Positions 45,219-54,145 of a DNA stretch of 64,000 nucleotides are shown here, in pieces. The stretch is from Duganella sp. SG902 (GTDB lineage Bacteria; Pseudomonadota; Gammaproteobacteria; Burkholderiales; Burkholderiaceae_D), in NCBI RefSeq assembly GCF_013376005.1, contig NZ_JABMJK010000009.1, forward strand, positions 186,001 to 250,000, given 5' to 3'. Made by a program: the position numbers and the translations under genes. How positions within the stretch are numbered: position 1 is the first letter of the stretch; each line of letters opens with the position of its first letter. The notes beneath the pieces were generated by a model. That model saw only the letters and a program-made list of their open reading frames with translations. It had not been told where the DNA came from and did not search any database.

Positions 45219-45452
45219 TCAAGCCTCGCCGGCGAGCGAGCGCAGGTCCTCCTCGCGCACGCGGCGCTCGGGCGCCAGCACGCGGGCGATCACTTGCGGA
45301 TTCAGTCCCATGTTCTGCAGCAGCTCCACCGCACCGGGCGTGCCGACGTCGCGCTGCACCTGCAGCGCCTGCCGCACGATGAAATCATAGGAATGCCAGC
45401 CGGCGGTGTCCGACGTTTGCGGCCGCTGGCGCCTGTCGTGTTCCGGTTTCAT
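45219..45452 (-). CDS. Small protein, unknown
   Basis: A 77-residue polypeptide starting at 45452, preceded by GGGAGG. The sequence MKPEHDRRQRPQTSDTAGWH is followed by YDFIVRQALQVQRDVGTPGA and VELLQNMGLNPQVIARVLAP. Helices in the second half suggest a small DNA- or protein-binding domain. A start 132 bases upstream gives an Arg/Trp-rich extension of the kind seen in false frames. It converges with the LytTR gene. No family was recognised. Confidence 0.55.
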   Translation of the reverse strand: MKPEHDRRQRPQTSDTAGWHSYDFIVRQALQVQRDVGTPGAVELLQNMGLNPQVIARVLAPERRVREEDLRSLAGEA

Positions 45453-45519
45453 GACCTGCCCCTCCCTGTTATACCCGCATAGGGTAGCGCAAGATGGGAC
45501 CAGTCGGCGTACGGTAGGC

Positions 45520-46653
45520 CTACTCCTTGCCGGGGTCGTGCGACAGCACCACCTTGTAGCCTTCCGGCGCCACCGAGGTATCAAAAGGATAGTTGGCGAG
45601 GTTTTGCTGGTCCAGCATGCCCAGCTTGATGAGCACGGTATGCGGCAGCTCCTTGGTGCGTCCCTCCAGCAGGTTGACCGCCGCGTTGATCGCCACCCGC
45701 GCCTGGCTCACGCCCTTGGTGTCGGCGGCGGCATAGATGTCCTTGCTGCGCACCAGGTGGGCGATCTCGCTGGTCAGGTCGTAGGCCACCACGCGGACGC
45801 GCCCGTCCAGCCCGGCCGCCTTGATCGGCCCCAGCGCGGCCGGCGCGCAGCCGGTGCAGCCGAGCAGGTAATCGAGCCGGTTGCCGTGCCGCGCCAGGAT
45901 GCGCCCGGCCAGCTGCGCCTGCAGGCCGCGCTCGCTGTCGCCGTAGCGGATGTCCAGGATGTTGACCTCGATCGGCGCCTCCTGCGCGGCGATGCGCGTG
46001 CCATCCACCTCGCCCTTGACCCAGCCCGCCCCCATCGGTCCCGGCAGCAGGGCGATGTTGATCGACTTCAGGCCGCGCTGCTGGGCGTCGCGGATGGCCC
46101 AGCGCGTGGCCTCCAGGCCCATCGCGCGCAGCGAGGTGGTGACCTTGAGATTCAGGTCGTCGCTGCGGCTGTCGTTGGCCAGCTCCAGCACCGGGATGCC
46201 CGCCGCGCGGGCGCGGGCGATCGAGTGGTTGTTGGCCGTCATGCTGATCGGCGAAATCACGATGGCGTCGTATTTGGCGGCGATGGCCTCGTCCATCTTT
46301 TGCAGCTGGCCCTGCAGGTCATCGTAGCCGGTGGCGGGCAGGATGTCGGCCGCCACGCCGAGCCGGCGCGCCTCGCTGATCACGCCGTAGGCGCAGCCGC
46401 TCCAGTAGGGGTCCTTCAGGTGCGGGAACAGGAAGGCGATGCGCCAGCGTTTGCTCGCGTGCGCGGCCGGCGCGTACAGTCCCGGTACCACGCGGCCGCT
46501 GGCCAGCGCGTCATCGGCGGTGCCGTTGGCCTGCAGTGGCCGGAAGATCGACGTCACCGGGATCGGCGCGAACTTGGGCGCCTGCTGCGCCAGCGCCGGC
46601 ACGCCAACACAGCATGCGGCCAAGAGGGATAGGCTTGCGTGGAGCTTCTTCAT
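45520..46653 (-). CDS. TorT-like periplasmic binding protein (Peripla_BP_4)
   Basis: A 377-residue exported protein starting at 46653; signal MKKLHASLSLLAACCVGVPA. The domain has IAFLFPHLKDPYWSGCAYGV, KYDAIVISPISMTANNHSIA, GIPVLELANDS and VVAYDLTSEIAHLVRSKDIY, as in sugar-type binding proteins and TorT sensor partners. TorT works with a TorS kinase; the nearest kinase here is LytS-type, so the partner is unclear. The ATG overlaps the preceding binding-protein stop by 4 bases. Confidence 0.8.
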   Translation of the reverse strand: MKKLHASLSLLAACCVGVPALAQQAPKFAPIPVTSIFRPLQANGTADDALASGRVVPGLYAPAAHASKRWRIAFLFPHLKDPYWSGCAYGVISEARRLGVAADILPATGYDDLQGQLQKMDEAIAAKYDAIVISPISMTANNHSIARARAAGIPVLELANDSRSDDLNLKVTTSLRAMGLEATRWAIRDAQQRGLKSINIALLPGPMGAGWVKGEVDGTRIAAQEAPIEVNILDIRYGDSERGLQAQLAGRILARHGNRLDYLLGCTGCAPAALGPIKAAGLDGRVRVVAYDLTSEIAHLVRSKDIYAAADTKGVSQARVAINAAVNLLEGRTKELPHTVLIKLGMLDQQNLANYPFDTSVAPEGYKVVLSHDPGKE

Positions 46654-47474
46654 GGTCCGGCCCTGTGTTTTTCGCCGCATGCCGCCGGCGCGCGCGACGC
46701 GCTGTCGCCGAGCGGCACCAGCACGCCATTGCGCGCGCCCAGCCGCGCCAGTTCGCCCGAGCGCACCATCTCGTTGAACAGGGCGTTGTAGCGCTCGCGC
46801 ACCGCGCTGAATTTGGGATCGCGCGGGAAGGCCAGGTAGCCGTCCAGCTGCGCGATGTCGGGGCACAGCACCGTCAGCGACTCGCCCAGGTGCAGGCTGT
46901 CGATCAAGCCGGTGCTGTTGCGTTCATTGGAGGCCAGCAGGTCGACCCGGCCCAAGGCCAGCATCTGCAGGCCGTTTTCCAGTTGCGTCACTCCGCTGAC
47001 ATCGAGCTGTGGGCGCGCCGCCTCGAACTGCGCGCCGTAATGCCAGCCACGCACGGCGGCGATGCGGCGCGACTTCAGCGCCGCCAGGTCGCCATGCCAT
47101 GGCGGCTCGGTATCGCGGCGCGCGTAGAACACCATGCGGTCGCGGTAAAACGCCTGATCGAGGAAGGCAAAGCGCAGCAGGCGCTCCGGCGATTTATAGG
47201 GGCCGACCAGGATATCGGCCTGCGCCCGCTCCACCATCGCTTGCGCGCGCGGCCAAGGATACAGCTGGAAGCGGATGGTGTCGCCGGCGCGCGCGGCCAG
47301 TGTGCGCAGCACGTCCACGCCCAATCCCTGCCACTGGCCATCGCCCCCTTGCTCGAAGACGCGGCTGAACGTGGCGCCCACCGCCACCCTCTGCGCCGCA
47401 TGGCCGGCCTGCGGCGCGCTCGCGCCCACGACGATGGCCAGCAGAAGAGAGGGGATCTTTCGCATAGCTTTCAT
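46650..47474 (-). CDS. Family 3 periplasmic solute-binding protein
   Basis: A 274-residue exported protein; signal peptide ends PQAGHA. It has two lobes: QGLGVDVLRTLAARAGDTIR, YPWPRAQAMVERAQADILVG, KSPERLLRFAFLDQAFYRDR and ALKSRRIAAVRGWHYG. No ABC transporter genes are near. With the TorT-like gene it forms an operon of two binding proteins, probably for sensing. The C-terminus has an unusual CGEKHRAGP tail. Confidence 0.8.
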   Translation of the reverse strand: MKAMRKIPSLLLAIVVGASAPQAGHAAQRVAVGATFSRVFEQGGDGQWQGLGVDVLRTLAARAGDTIRFQLYPWPRAQAMVERAQADILVGPYKSPERLLRFAFLDQAFYRDRMVFYARRDTEPPWHGDLAALKSRRIAAVRGWHYGAQFEAARPQLDVSGVTQLENGLQMLALGRVDLLASNERNSTGLIDSLHLGESLTVLCPDIAQLDGYLAFPRDPKFSAVRERYNALFNEMVRSGELARLGARNGVLVPLGDSASRAPAACGEKHRAGP

Positions 47475-47486
47475 ACTAGCACGGAG

Positions 47487-48404
47487 CTACCGCAAATACT
47501 GACGCAGGAATGCCACGCTTGCCTCCACCGTCGGTTCCAGCCAGGGGTCGAAGAGCCAGAACGAGTGCGGCGCGTCGGGCAGTATCAATTTATCATTGGC
47601 GACGCCGGCCTGCGTCATCTTCGCCATCATCTCCTCCCGCCCGGCCGAGAAGCGCGGCTGGCCGCTGCCGATGAACAGCATGGCCGGCATGCCGGGACGC
47701 ACGTACTGGATCGGGGAAGCCTCGCGCCACAACGCGACCTGCTCGGCGTAGCGGCCGCCGAACCAGGCGCCGGCCGACGAGGGATTTTTCCTGGGATCGT
47801 CCTCGTAGCGCAGCGCCAGCGCGCTGGTGAAGTCGGACAGGCCGTCGATGTTGATGACCGCCTTCACGCCCTCCCCGGTCACGCCGGCCAGCGCGGCGAT
47901 CTGGCCGCCGGCCGAACCGCCGGCCAGCGCCACGCGCCGCGGATCGATATGCAGTTCGGCCGCATGTTCGCGCACCCAGCGCACCGCCGCCTGCACGTCC
48001 CGCACCGCCGCCGGATAGCGCGCCTCGCCGGACAGGCGATAGCTGACCGTCACCGCCGCGAACCCTTGCCGCGTCAGGCGCAACGCCATCGGCACGAACT
48101 CGGAGCGGTAGCCGGACTTCCAGCCGCCGCCATGCACGAACACCACCACCGGCAGCTGCTCGCCGGCCGGCAGGTAAGCATCCAGCTTCAGGCAGCGCGC
48201 GCCGTACTGCGCATACACCTGGTCCGCCACCTTGCGCACGCCTTCCGGCAGCGCGGCGTCGGCGATGCGGATTTGCGGATACTCGCCCGCCAGCTTGTCG
48301 TAGGTGTGGGCGGCGTCATAGGTGTTGGCGGGATCGGGGGGCGGCTCCACGCAGGGTTGCGTGGCGGCCAGCGCGGCGGCAAGAACGGCACTCGGGACGG
48401 GCAT
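47487..48404 (-). CDS. Exported alpha/beta hydrolase, esterase/lipase (HSL-like)
   Basis: A 305-residue protein starting at 48404, with GAGG before the ATG and signal peptide MPVPSAVLAAALAATQP. It carries the oxyanion motif HGGGWKSGY, the nucleophile GGSAGGQ (Ser in GxSxG), RYEDDP and the catalytic His in DAPHSFWLFDP. The order matches hormone-sensitive-lipase-like carboxylesterases. It removes short acyl groups; the location near glycan loci allows a deacetylase role. A start at 48500 adds non-signal residues. Confidence 0.85.
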   Translation of the reverse strand: MPVPSAVLAAALAATQPCVEPPPDPANTYDAAHTYDKLAGEYPQIRIADAALPEGVRKVADQVYAQYGARCLKLDAYLPAGEQLPVVVFVHGGGWKSGYRSEFVPMALRLTRQGFAAVTVSYRLSGEARYPAAVRDVQAAVRWVREHAAELHIDPRRVALAGGSAGGQIAALAGVTGEGVKAVINIDGLSDFTSALALRYEDDPRKNPSSAGAWFGGRYAEQVALWREASPIQYVRPGMPAMLFIGSGQPRFSAGREEMMAKMTQAGVANDKLILPDAPHSFWLFDPWLEPTVEASVAFLRQYLR

Positions 48405-48443
48405 TGAAACCTCGGCATGAAACACATGCCGCGAGTATGGCAT

Positions 48444-48480
48444 AAAAAAAACCCCTCGGCCGGTGAAGGCGCGAGGGGTT
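48444..48480 (-). terminator. Rho-independent terminator of the TonB receptor gene
   Basis: On the minus strand, AACCCCTCG and CGAGGGGTT (48472-48480 and 48450-48458) form a hairpin, followed by seven T (48444-48450). It is placed after the receptor stop at 48525. Confidence 0.8.
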
Positions 48481-48524
48481 GCTAAGACCACAGACAACAC
48501 TGGACTACATGAAAAACTCTTTGC

Positions 48525-50981
48525 TTAGAACGAGCGGCCCACGTTGATGCCGAAGGTGCGCGGCGGCAGGTACTGCGCCTGCCACGGACCGTTGGCGTTC
48601 ATGGCGCTGGTCTTGATCTTGCCGTCTTCGACGTTGCGGACGAAGGCGTCGAAGTACCACTTCGAGTTGGCGTCGTAACGCAGACCGATGTCGGTACGGT
48701 TGTAAGCCTTCTGGCGATCCGGCTCGCCCAGGTTGAACACGCTCAGCCAGCTGGACGTTTCGTAGTGGGTGCTGATGCGCGGGATCAGCGTGCCGTCGGC
48801 CAGCGCGAAGCTGTGCTGGTACTGCAGCTGGGCGCTGAACTTCGGCGCGTGCGGCATGGTGTTGCCGGTCACGTCCAGGCAGGTGCTGATGCCGACGATC
48901 GGGCAGGCCGGCAGCGCGTAGTCGTTACTGCCGCCGATCAGGTGCTTCAGCTCGGCGTGGGTGTAGGCGGCGGTGAACTGCACGCGGTCTTCCGGCGTGA
49001 TCTTGGCGGCGATCTCGGTTTCCAGGCCCCACACGGTCGCGCCCTCGGCGTTGTTGGTGGCCAGGCCGCGGGTGCCGTCGGGATTGGTGACCGGCGCGCT
49101 GAACTGGAAGTCCTTGAACTTCGAGTAGTAGGCCGAATTGTTCATGCGCACTTTGCCGCCGAGGAAGGTCGACTTCGAACCGATCTCGTAGTTGGTCAGC
49201 GTCTCGGCGCCGTAAGGACGGCCGCCGTCCTGCAGGCCGCCCGACTTGTAGCCGGTCGATACCGAGGCGAACACCATATTGTTCTTGTCGATGTCGTAGG
49301 TCACGCGCGCCAGGCCGGTCAGCTTGTTGCCGCTGTAGCTGCCGCTGTTGAACGAGTACGGGGTGAAGCCGTTGTTGCCGCCGGGGACCAGCGGGTTCAT
49401 CGACGGGCTCACCGGCACCTGCGGCACGGTGTCGTAGTTGCTCCAGCCGTTGCCCAGGCCGCCGATGTTCTCGCGCTTGTCCGAGGTGTAGCGGAAGCCG
49501 CCGGTCAGGTGCCACTGGTCGCTCACGTTCCAGGTGGCCTGGCCGAAGGCCGCCTTCGAATCCACGGTTTCCTTCGGCTGGATGAAGGAACCCTGCCAGC
49601 TGACGGTGCCGATCTCGGTGCCGTTCATGATCGGGATGTCGAAGCGGATGCCGTTGTCCTCGTTGGCGTAGTACAGGCCCAGCAGCCAGTCGACGTCGCG
49701 TTTGCCGGTCGACATGATCTCCAGCTCATGGCTGTAGTTCTTGTACTTGGACCAGACGGTGTTGTTGGCCTGGTAGCCGGCGTTGCCCGGGGCGCCCACA
49801 GTGGTGAAGCTGGTGGCCGGATTGGCGCCGCCATCCTGGTCGAAGGTCGAGGAACCGTTGAAGCGCGAGTAGCCGGCGATGTAGGCCAGCGCCACATCGT
49901 TGTTGATCTGGTAGTCGACGCGGCTGCGCACCGAGTTGGAATCGCGGTTGACGTTGGGCGCGGTGTCGATCAGCGCCGACCAGAACTCCTGGCCCGGACG
50001 CTGCTGCTGCAGCAGGTTCATGTTGGGCGTGCCGCGGTCGACGTAGTGCTCGTACGCGATGTTCCACTTCAGGTCGGCCGATGGCTGCCACAGGAAGCTC
50101 AGGCGCACCGCGCTCTGGTCCTGGGCGTTGTACTTCTGGCCGTTGCGGATGTAGGAATTCTCGTTGATCGGCTTGAAGGTGACCGGATTCAGCGGGTGCT
50201 TGGCGTTCCACTCGGCGATCGCCGGCGCGGCGGCCGCCTGCTGGGCGGCCAGCGATGGAATCACCGGCGCCTGGTAGTCGACATAGCCGTCGTGCTGCTC
50301 GTGCACCACCGCCACGCGCATGGCGGCCGTGCTGCTCAGCGGGATGTTGAACGCGCCGCGCGCGCCGACGCGGCTGTAGTTGCCGTAGCCGAGCTCGAAG
50401 TTGCCGGCGTTGCTGCCGATCTCGGGCTTCACGGTCTGCATGTTGACGGCGCCGACGGTCGAGTTACGGCCCCACAGCGTGCCTTGCGGGCCGCGCAGCA
50501 CTTCGATCGCGTCCAGGTCGAATAGCAGCGCGGTCGCGCCTTCCGGACGCGGCGAGTACACGCCGTCCACGAAGGACGCCACTTCCGGGTCGGCGTACTC
50601 GGTCTTGGCCGAGTCGTTGCCGATGCCGCGCAGGGTCATGGTGATCACGCCGTGGTCACCCTGGCCGGTGGCCGAGAAGCCCGGCACCAGGTTGACCACG
50701 TCCTGGATGGTCTGGACATGGTTGTCGTCCAGCGCGGCCGCATTCAGCGCGGTCACGGCGACCGGGGTTTTCTGCAGCGAGGTGGTGCGCTTGGTAGCGG
50801 TAACAAACACTTCGGTGATTTTGCCGGCTTCCGCCGGTGCGGCCTGTTCAGCGGTCGGCGCAGCGGCGGCCTGGGCTTCTTCCGCGTGAGCTACATTGGT
50901 GCCGGCCACCAGGGCAAGGATGGCCATCGAGATTGGGGACAGCAGCAAGCGCTTCCCGGACTGCGGTACGTGGACGTTCAT
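48525..50981 (-). CDS. TonB-dependent receptor, oligosaccharide type
   Basis: An 818-residue receptor with an AAAGGAG site before the start. Signal peptide ends GTNVAHA; a Pro/Ala/Glu linker leads to the TonB box-like ITEVFVTATKRTTSLQ. The plug has DVVNLVPGFSATGQGDHGVI, ITMTLRGIGNDS, AIEVLRGPQGTLWGRNSTVG and the barrel ends RTFGINVGRSF with Phe. This class is common in carbohydrate loci. It diverges from the halogenase-like gene over four LacI-type operators. The imported sugar is not known. Confidence 0.9.
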   Translation of the reverse strand: MNVHVPQSGKRLLLSPISMAILALVAGTNVAHAEEAQAAAAPTAEQAAPAEAGKITEVFVTATKRTTSLQKTPVAVTALNAAALDDNHVQTIQDVVNLVPGFSATGQGDHGVITMTLRGIGNDSAKTEYADPEVASFVDGVYSPRPEGATALLFDLDAIEVLRGPQGTLWGRNSTVGAVNMQTVKPEIGSNAGNFELGYGNYSRVGARGAFNIPLSSTAAMRVAVVHEQHDGYVDYQAPVIPSLAAQQAAAAPAIAEWNAKHPLNPVTFKPINENSYIRNGQKYNAQDQSAVRLSFLWQPSADLKWNIAYEHYVDRGTPNMNLLQQQRPGQEFWSALIDTAPNVNRDSNSVRSRVDYQINNDVALAYIAGYSRFNGSSTFDQDGGANPATSFTTVGAPGNAGYQANNTVWSKYKNYSHELEIMSTGKRDVDWLLGLYYANEDNGIRFDIPIMNGTEIGTVSWQGSFIQPKETVDSKAAFGQATWNVSDQWHLTGGFRYTSDKRENIGGLGNGWSNYDTVPQVPVSPSMNPLVPGGNNGFTPYSFNSGSYSGNKLTGLARVTYDIDKNNMVFASVSTGYKSGGLQDGGRPYGAETLTNYEIGSKSTFLGGKVRMNNSAYYSKFKDFQFSAPVTNPDGTRGLATNNAEGATVWGLETEIAAKITPEDRVQFTAAYTHAELKHLIGGSNDYALPACPIVGISTCLDVTGNTMPHAPKFSAQLQYQHSFALADGTLIPRISTHYETSSWLSVFNLGEPDRQKAYNRTDIGLRYDANSKWYFDAFVRNVEDGKIKTSAMNANGPWQAQYLPPRTFGINVGRSF

Positions 50982-51038
50982 AAGTCTCCTTTGCGTAGCG
51001 ATCGCCGAGGGGGAAGGGCGGTGCTACCATTTATCGTG

Positions 51039-51113
51039 GAAAACGATTTCATATTATGTGAAAACGATTTCATTTTTCTTGAAAACGTTTTCTGTGTTTG
51101 TGAAATCGATTTC
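51039..51113. promoter_or_regulatory. Four LacI-type palindromes at exact 21-bp spacing
   Basis: The sites are GAAAACGATTTC (51039-51050), GAAAACGATTTC (51060-51071), GAAAACGTTTTC (51081-51092) and GAAATCGATTTC (51102-51113). Centres are at 51044.5, 51065.5, 51086.5 and 51107.5, so each step is 21 bases, two DNA turns. They lie between the divergent receptor and halogenase-like genes. The same motif is at the GH1 promoter (39369-39380). A LacI/GalR-family protein is inferred. Confidence 0.75.
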
Positions 51114-51219
51114 ATAGTACATAATTCCGATCACCGATGTCAAATTAAAAATTGTTGCAGCGTTGTATCGCCGGCCTCTTCCTTTTGCCGGAGCCCTGCC
51201 TACGGAGACCCTTCATAGT

Positions 51220-52794
51220 ATGAAAACGTTACCAAAAGATGGCATCAAGAACGTCCTGATCGTCGGCGGCGGCACCGCCGGCTGGCTCACGGCCTGCTTT
51301 TTGGCCAGGCAACTGGGCACCGGCGCCGATGCCGGCGCGGTGCGGATCACCTTGGTGGAGTCGAAGGAAATCGGCATCATCGGCGTTGGCGAGGGCACCT
51401 TCCCGTCGATACGCGGCACCTTGGCCACCATCGGCATCGACGAGGCGCGCTTCATCCGCGAGTGCACCGGCACCTTCAAGCAGGGCATCCGCTTCAACCA
51501 CTGGGTGCGCGAGCCGGGCGCCCCGGGCGCAGACCACTACTTCCATCCGTTCAGCCTGCCGAGCCAGCGGCCCGGCGGTCCGGAACTGCTGCCCTACTGG
51601 CTGCAGGGCGCGGCCGGCGAAGGCGTGGCGTTTGCCGCCGCCGCCACCATGCAGAAGCGCGTGGCCGACGCCTCGCACGCGCCCAAGCGCCCCGGCGACG
51701 CCGACTTCATGGGACCGCTGAACTACGCCTACCATTTCGACGCCGGCAAGTTCGCCGCCCTGCTCTCCACCCATGCGCAATCGCTCGGCGTGAAGCACGT
51801 GCAGGCGACCGTGGAGCGCGTGTCGCTGGACGCCGACGGCGCCATCGGCGCGGTGCACACCAGGGAGGAAGGCGAACTGACGGCCGACCTGTACATCGAC
51901 TGCACCGGCTTCCGCGCGGCGCTGATCGGCGAGGCGCTGGGCTCCTCGTTCCGCAACATCAACGACGTGCTGTTTGTCGACCGCGCGCTGGCCATGCAAG
52001 TGCCGTACGACCAGCCGGACGCGCCGATTCCGTCCTACACCATCGCCAGCGCGCATGAGGCGGGATGGACCTGGGACATCGGCCTGCATGACCGCCGCGG
52101 CATCGGCTATGTGTACTCGAGCCGCTACACCGACGACACCCGCGCCGAGCAAATCCTGCGCGGCTACATCGGCAAGCAGGCGGAAGGCCGCAACCCGCGC
52201 CAGCTCAAGCTGAACGTCGGCTACCGCGACCAGCATTGGGTGAAGAACTGCGTGGCGGTGGGCTTGTCGGGCGGCTTCCTGGAACCGCTGGAATCGTCGG
52301 GCATCGGCCTGATTGAAACGGCGGCCTACCTGGTCAGCTATCTGTTCCCGCACGACGGCGACTTCGCGCCGGTGGCCAAGGTGTTCAACGAGATGATGAA
52401 GGCGCGCTACGAGCGCATCGTCGATTTCGTCAAGCTGCACTACTGCCTGACGCAGCGCAAGGACAACCAGTTCTGGATCGATAACGCCGATGCGGCCAGC
52501 ATTCCGGATTCGCTCAAGGACAAGCTGGCCATGTGGCGCAAGCGCGCGCCGCACCGCATGGACTTTGTGGTGGACTACGAGATGTATCCGCCATCTAGCT
52601 GGCAGTATGTGCTGTATGGGATGGAGTATCGGACCGACCTGTACGCCAACGGCAAGACGCTGCCGCGCATCGAGGAGGCGCGCAAGGAGTTCGCCATGAT
52701 CGCGCAGATGTCGCAGCGCGCGCTGGCCGACTTGCCAAGCCACCGCGCCATGGTGCAATACCTGACACAGCGCGCCGAACGCAAAATCGCCTAA
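51220..52794 (+). CDS. Flavin-dependent tryptophan-halogenase-like protein
   Basis: A 524-residue enzyme from ATG 51220 with GGAG upstream. FAD motif VGGGTAGW (15-22), GVGEGTFPSIR, catalytic-type Lys87 in TFKQGIRF and Glu358 in LEPLESSGI match tryptophan halogenases such as PrnA. The usual WxWxIP motif is changed to WTWDIG (283-288), so Pro is replaced by Gly. No reductase or tryptophan-derived product genes are near. Similar genes beside TonB receptors occur in sugar regulons; the substrate is open. Confidence 0.82.
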   Translation: MKTLPKDGIKNVLIVGGGTAGWLTACFLARQLGTGADAGAVRITLVESKEIGIIGVGEGTFPSIRGTLATIGIDEARFIRECTGTFKQGIRFNHWVREPGAPGADHYFHPFSLPSQRPGGPELLPYWLQGAAGEGVAFAAAATMQKRVADASHAPKRPGDADFMGPLNYAYHFDAGKFAALLSTHAQSLGVKHVQATVERVSLDADGAIGAVHTREEGELTADLYIDCTGFRAALIGEALGSSFRNINDVLFVDRALAMQVPYDQPDAPIPSYTIASAHEAGWTWDIGLHDRRGIGYVYSSRYTDDTRAEQILRGYIGKQAEGRNPRQLKLNVGYRDQHWVKNCVAVGLSGGFLEPLESSGIGLIETAAYLVSYLFPHDGDFAPVAKVFNEMMKARYERIVDFVKLHYCLTQRKDNQFWIDNADAASIPDSLKDKLAMWRKRAPHRMDFVVDYEMYPPSSWQYVLYGMEYRTDLYANGKTLPRIEEARKEFAMIAQMSQRALADLPSHRAMVQYLTQRAERKIA

Positions 52795-52800
52795 CCCCAC

Positions 52801-52878
52801 GTCATTCCCGCGCAGGCGGGAATCCATGCTGAGCATCCCGGGAGGCGGTCTATGGATTCCCGCCTTCGCGGGAATGAC
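52801..52878. repeat. Short palindromic repeat, GTCATTCCCGC type
   Basis: Ends GTCATTCCCGC (52801-52811) and GCGGGAATGAC (52868-52878) are complementary; each end also has its own small palindrome ATTCCCGC...GCGGGAAT, like dRS3-type repeats. The outline matches the element at 25886-25967. It lies six bases after the halogenase-like stop. Confidence 0.7.
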
Positions 52879-52881
52879 CGG

Positions 52882-54024
52882 TCAGGCCTTGCGATCGGAG
52901 CCCAGCCTGGCGCTGGCGGCGATCAGCAGCATGAAGCAACCCAGTCCGCCAAAGGCCAGGTTCAAACTGGAGGCGTGCGCCACGAAACCAATCAACGCCG
53001 GACCGGCCAGTATACCGGCATACCCCAGCGTGGTCACCGCCGCAATCGCCAGGCTGGCCGGCATCGCATGCTGGTTGCCGGCCGCCGTGAACAAGATCGG
53101 CACCACGTTGGACGCACCCAGTCCCACCAGCACAAAGCCCACCAGCGCCAGCGGCACGTTCGGCGCCAGCACCGAAAGGAAGAAACCGGCCGCGCCGCAC
53201 AAGCCGCCCAGCAACAGCACACGCTTGCCGCCCAGCTTGCGCACCACGCGGTCGCCGGTCAGGCGGCCCAGCGTCATCGCCACCGAGAACGCCGCGTAGC
53301 CGATGCCGGCGCGGCTGGCGTCCAGCCCCTGTTCCGTGTTCAGCAGCACCGCGCTCCAATCCAGGATCGCGCCCTCGGACAGGAACGACAGGAAGCACAA
53401 TGCGCCGATGAAGATCACCGCGCCATGCGGCATCACGAATAGCGGCCCCTCGCGCGCCGGGCCATCGGCGCCATGCAGCATGTTCGGCGCCGCGATTGCC
53501 AGCAAGGCCGCCACCAGCAGCACGATCGCGACGGCCGACATGGTCGGCGTCAGCCCGCCCCACAGCATCAGCGCCATCAGGCCGGCGCCGACAAAGCCGC
53601 CGGCGCTGAACAAGCCGTGGAAGCCCGACATCAGCGAGCCGCCGCTCTCACGCTCGACGATCACCGCCTGCACATTCATCGCCACGTCCATGGTGCCGAT
53701 CGAGGCGCCCACCGCGAACAGCGTGGCGCCCAACAGCAGCGGCGTCGGCGCAAACGCCAGCCCCGGCACGAACAGGCAGACCAGCGTGCCGGAGACCAGC
53801 ATGACCAACCGGCAGCCGAGTCGCGCGGTCAGCATGCCGGTCAGCGGCATCGCCATCAGCGAACCGCCGCCAAGACACAACAGCAGCAGGCCCAGTTCCG
53901 CCTCGCCCAACGCCAGCCGCGCTTTCGCAAACGGCACCAGCGGCGCCCATGCCGCCATGGCCAGACCATTGGCCAGAAAAACCAGACGGGTAGATAAACG
54001 TTGCTGCGGTCCGACACGGGTCAT
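52882..54024 (-). CDS. MFS transporter
   Basis: A 380-residue membrane protein with 12 helices, starting at 54024. It contains STRLVFLANGLAMAAWAPLV, FAKARLALGEAELGLLLLCL and SGFHGLFSAGGFVGAG, then FLSFLSEGAILDWSAVLL typical of the YbjJ-like/fucose permease-related group. Cargo unknown. An earlier start near 54315 gives a basic, non-membrane extension and was rejected. The divergent gene is at 54146. Confidence 0.82.
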   Translation of the reverse strand: MTRVGPQQRLSTRLVFLANGLAMAAWAPLVPFAKARLALGEAELGLLLLCLGGGSLMAMPLTGMLTARLGCRLVMLVSGTLVCLFVPGLAFAPTPLLLGATLFAVGASIGTMDVAMNVQAVIVERESGGSLMSGFHGLFSAGGFVGAGLMALMLWGGLTPTMSAVAIVLLVAALLAIAAPNMLHGADGPAREGPLFVMPHGAVIFIGALCFLSFLSEGAILDWSAVLLNTEQGLDASRAGIGYAAFSVAMTLGRLTGDRVVRKLGGKRVLLLGGLCGAAGFFLSVLAPNVPLALVGFVLVGLGASNVVPILFTAAGNQHAMPASLAIAAVTTLGYAGILAGPALIGFVAHASSLNLAFGGLGCFMLLIAASARLGSDRKA

Positions 54025-54145
54025 GCGCTTGCCTCCATGGATGAGGGCCACAGTATAGTCAATCGCGATCCATATGTGGGTGCACGAACATACCGGCCGC
54101 GCGCGGCAGCGCATGATGAACCTCACTTGAATAGAAGGAGCCATC

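Noticed and set aside
51039-51113. The four palindromes read as a CRISPR array
   Set aside because: The units are 12-bp palindromes with 9-base gaps of AT-rich DNA; size and place fit operators, not CRISPR.
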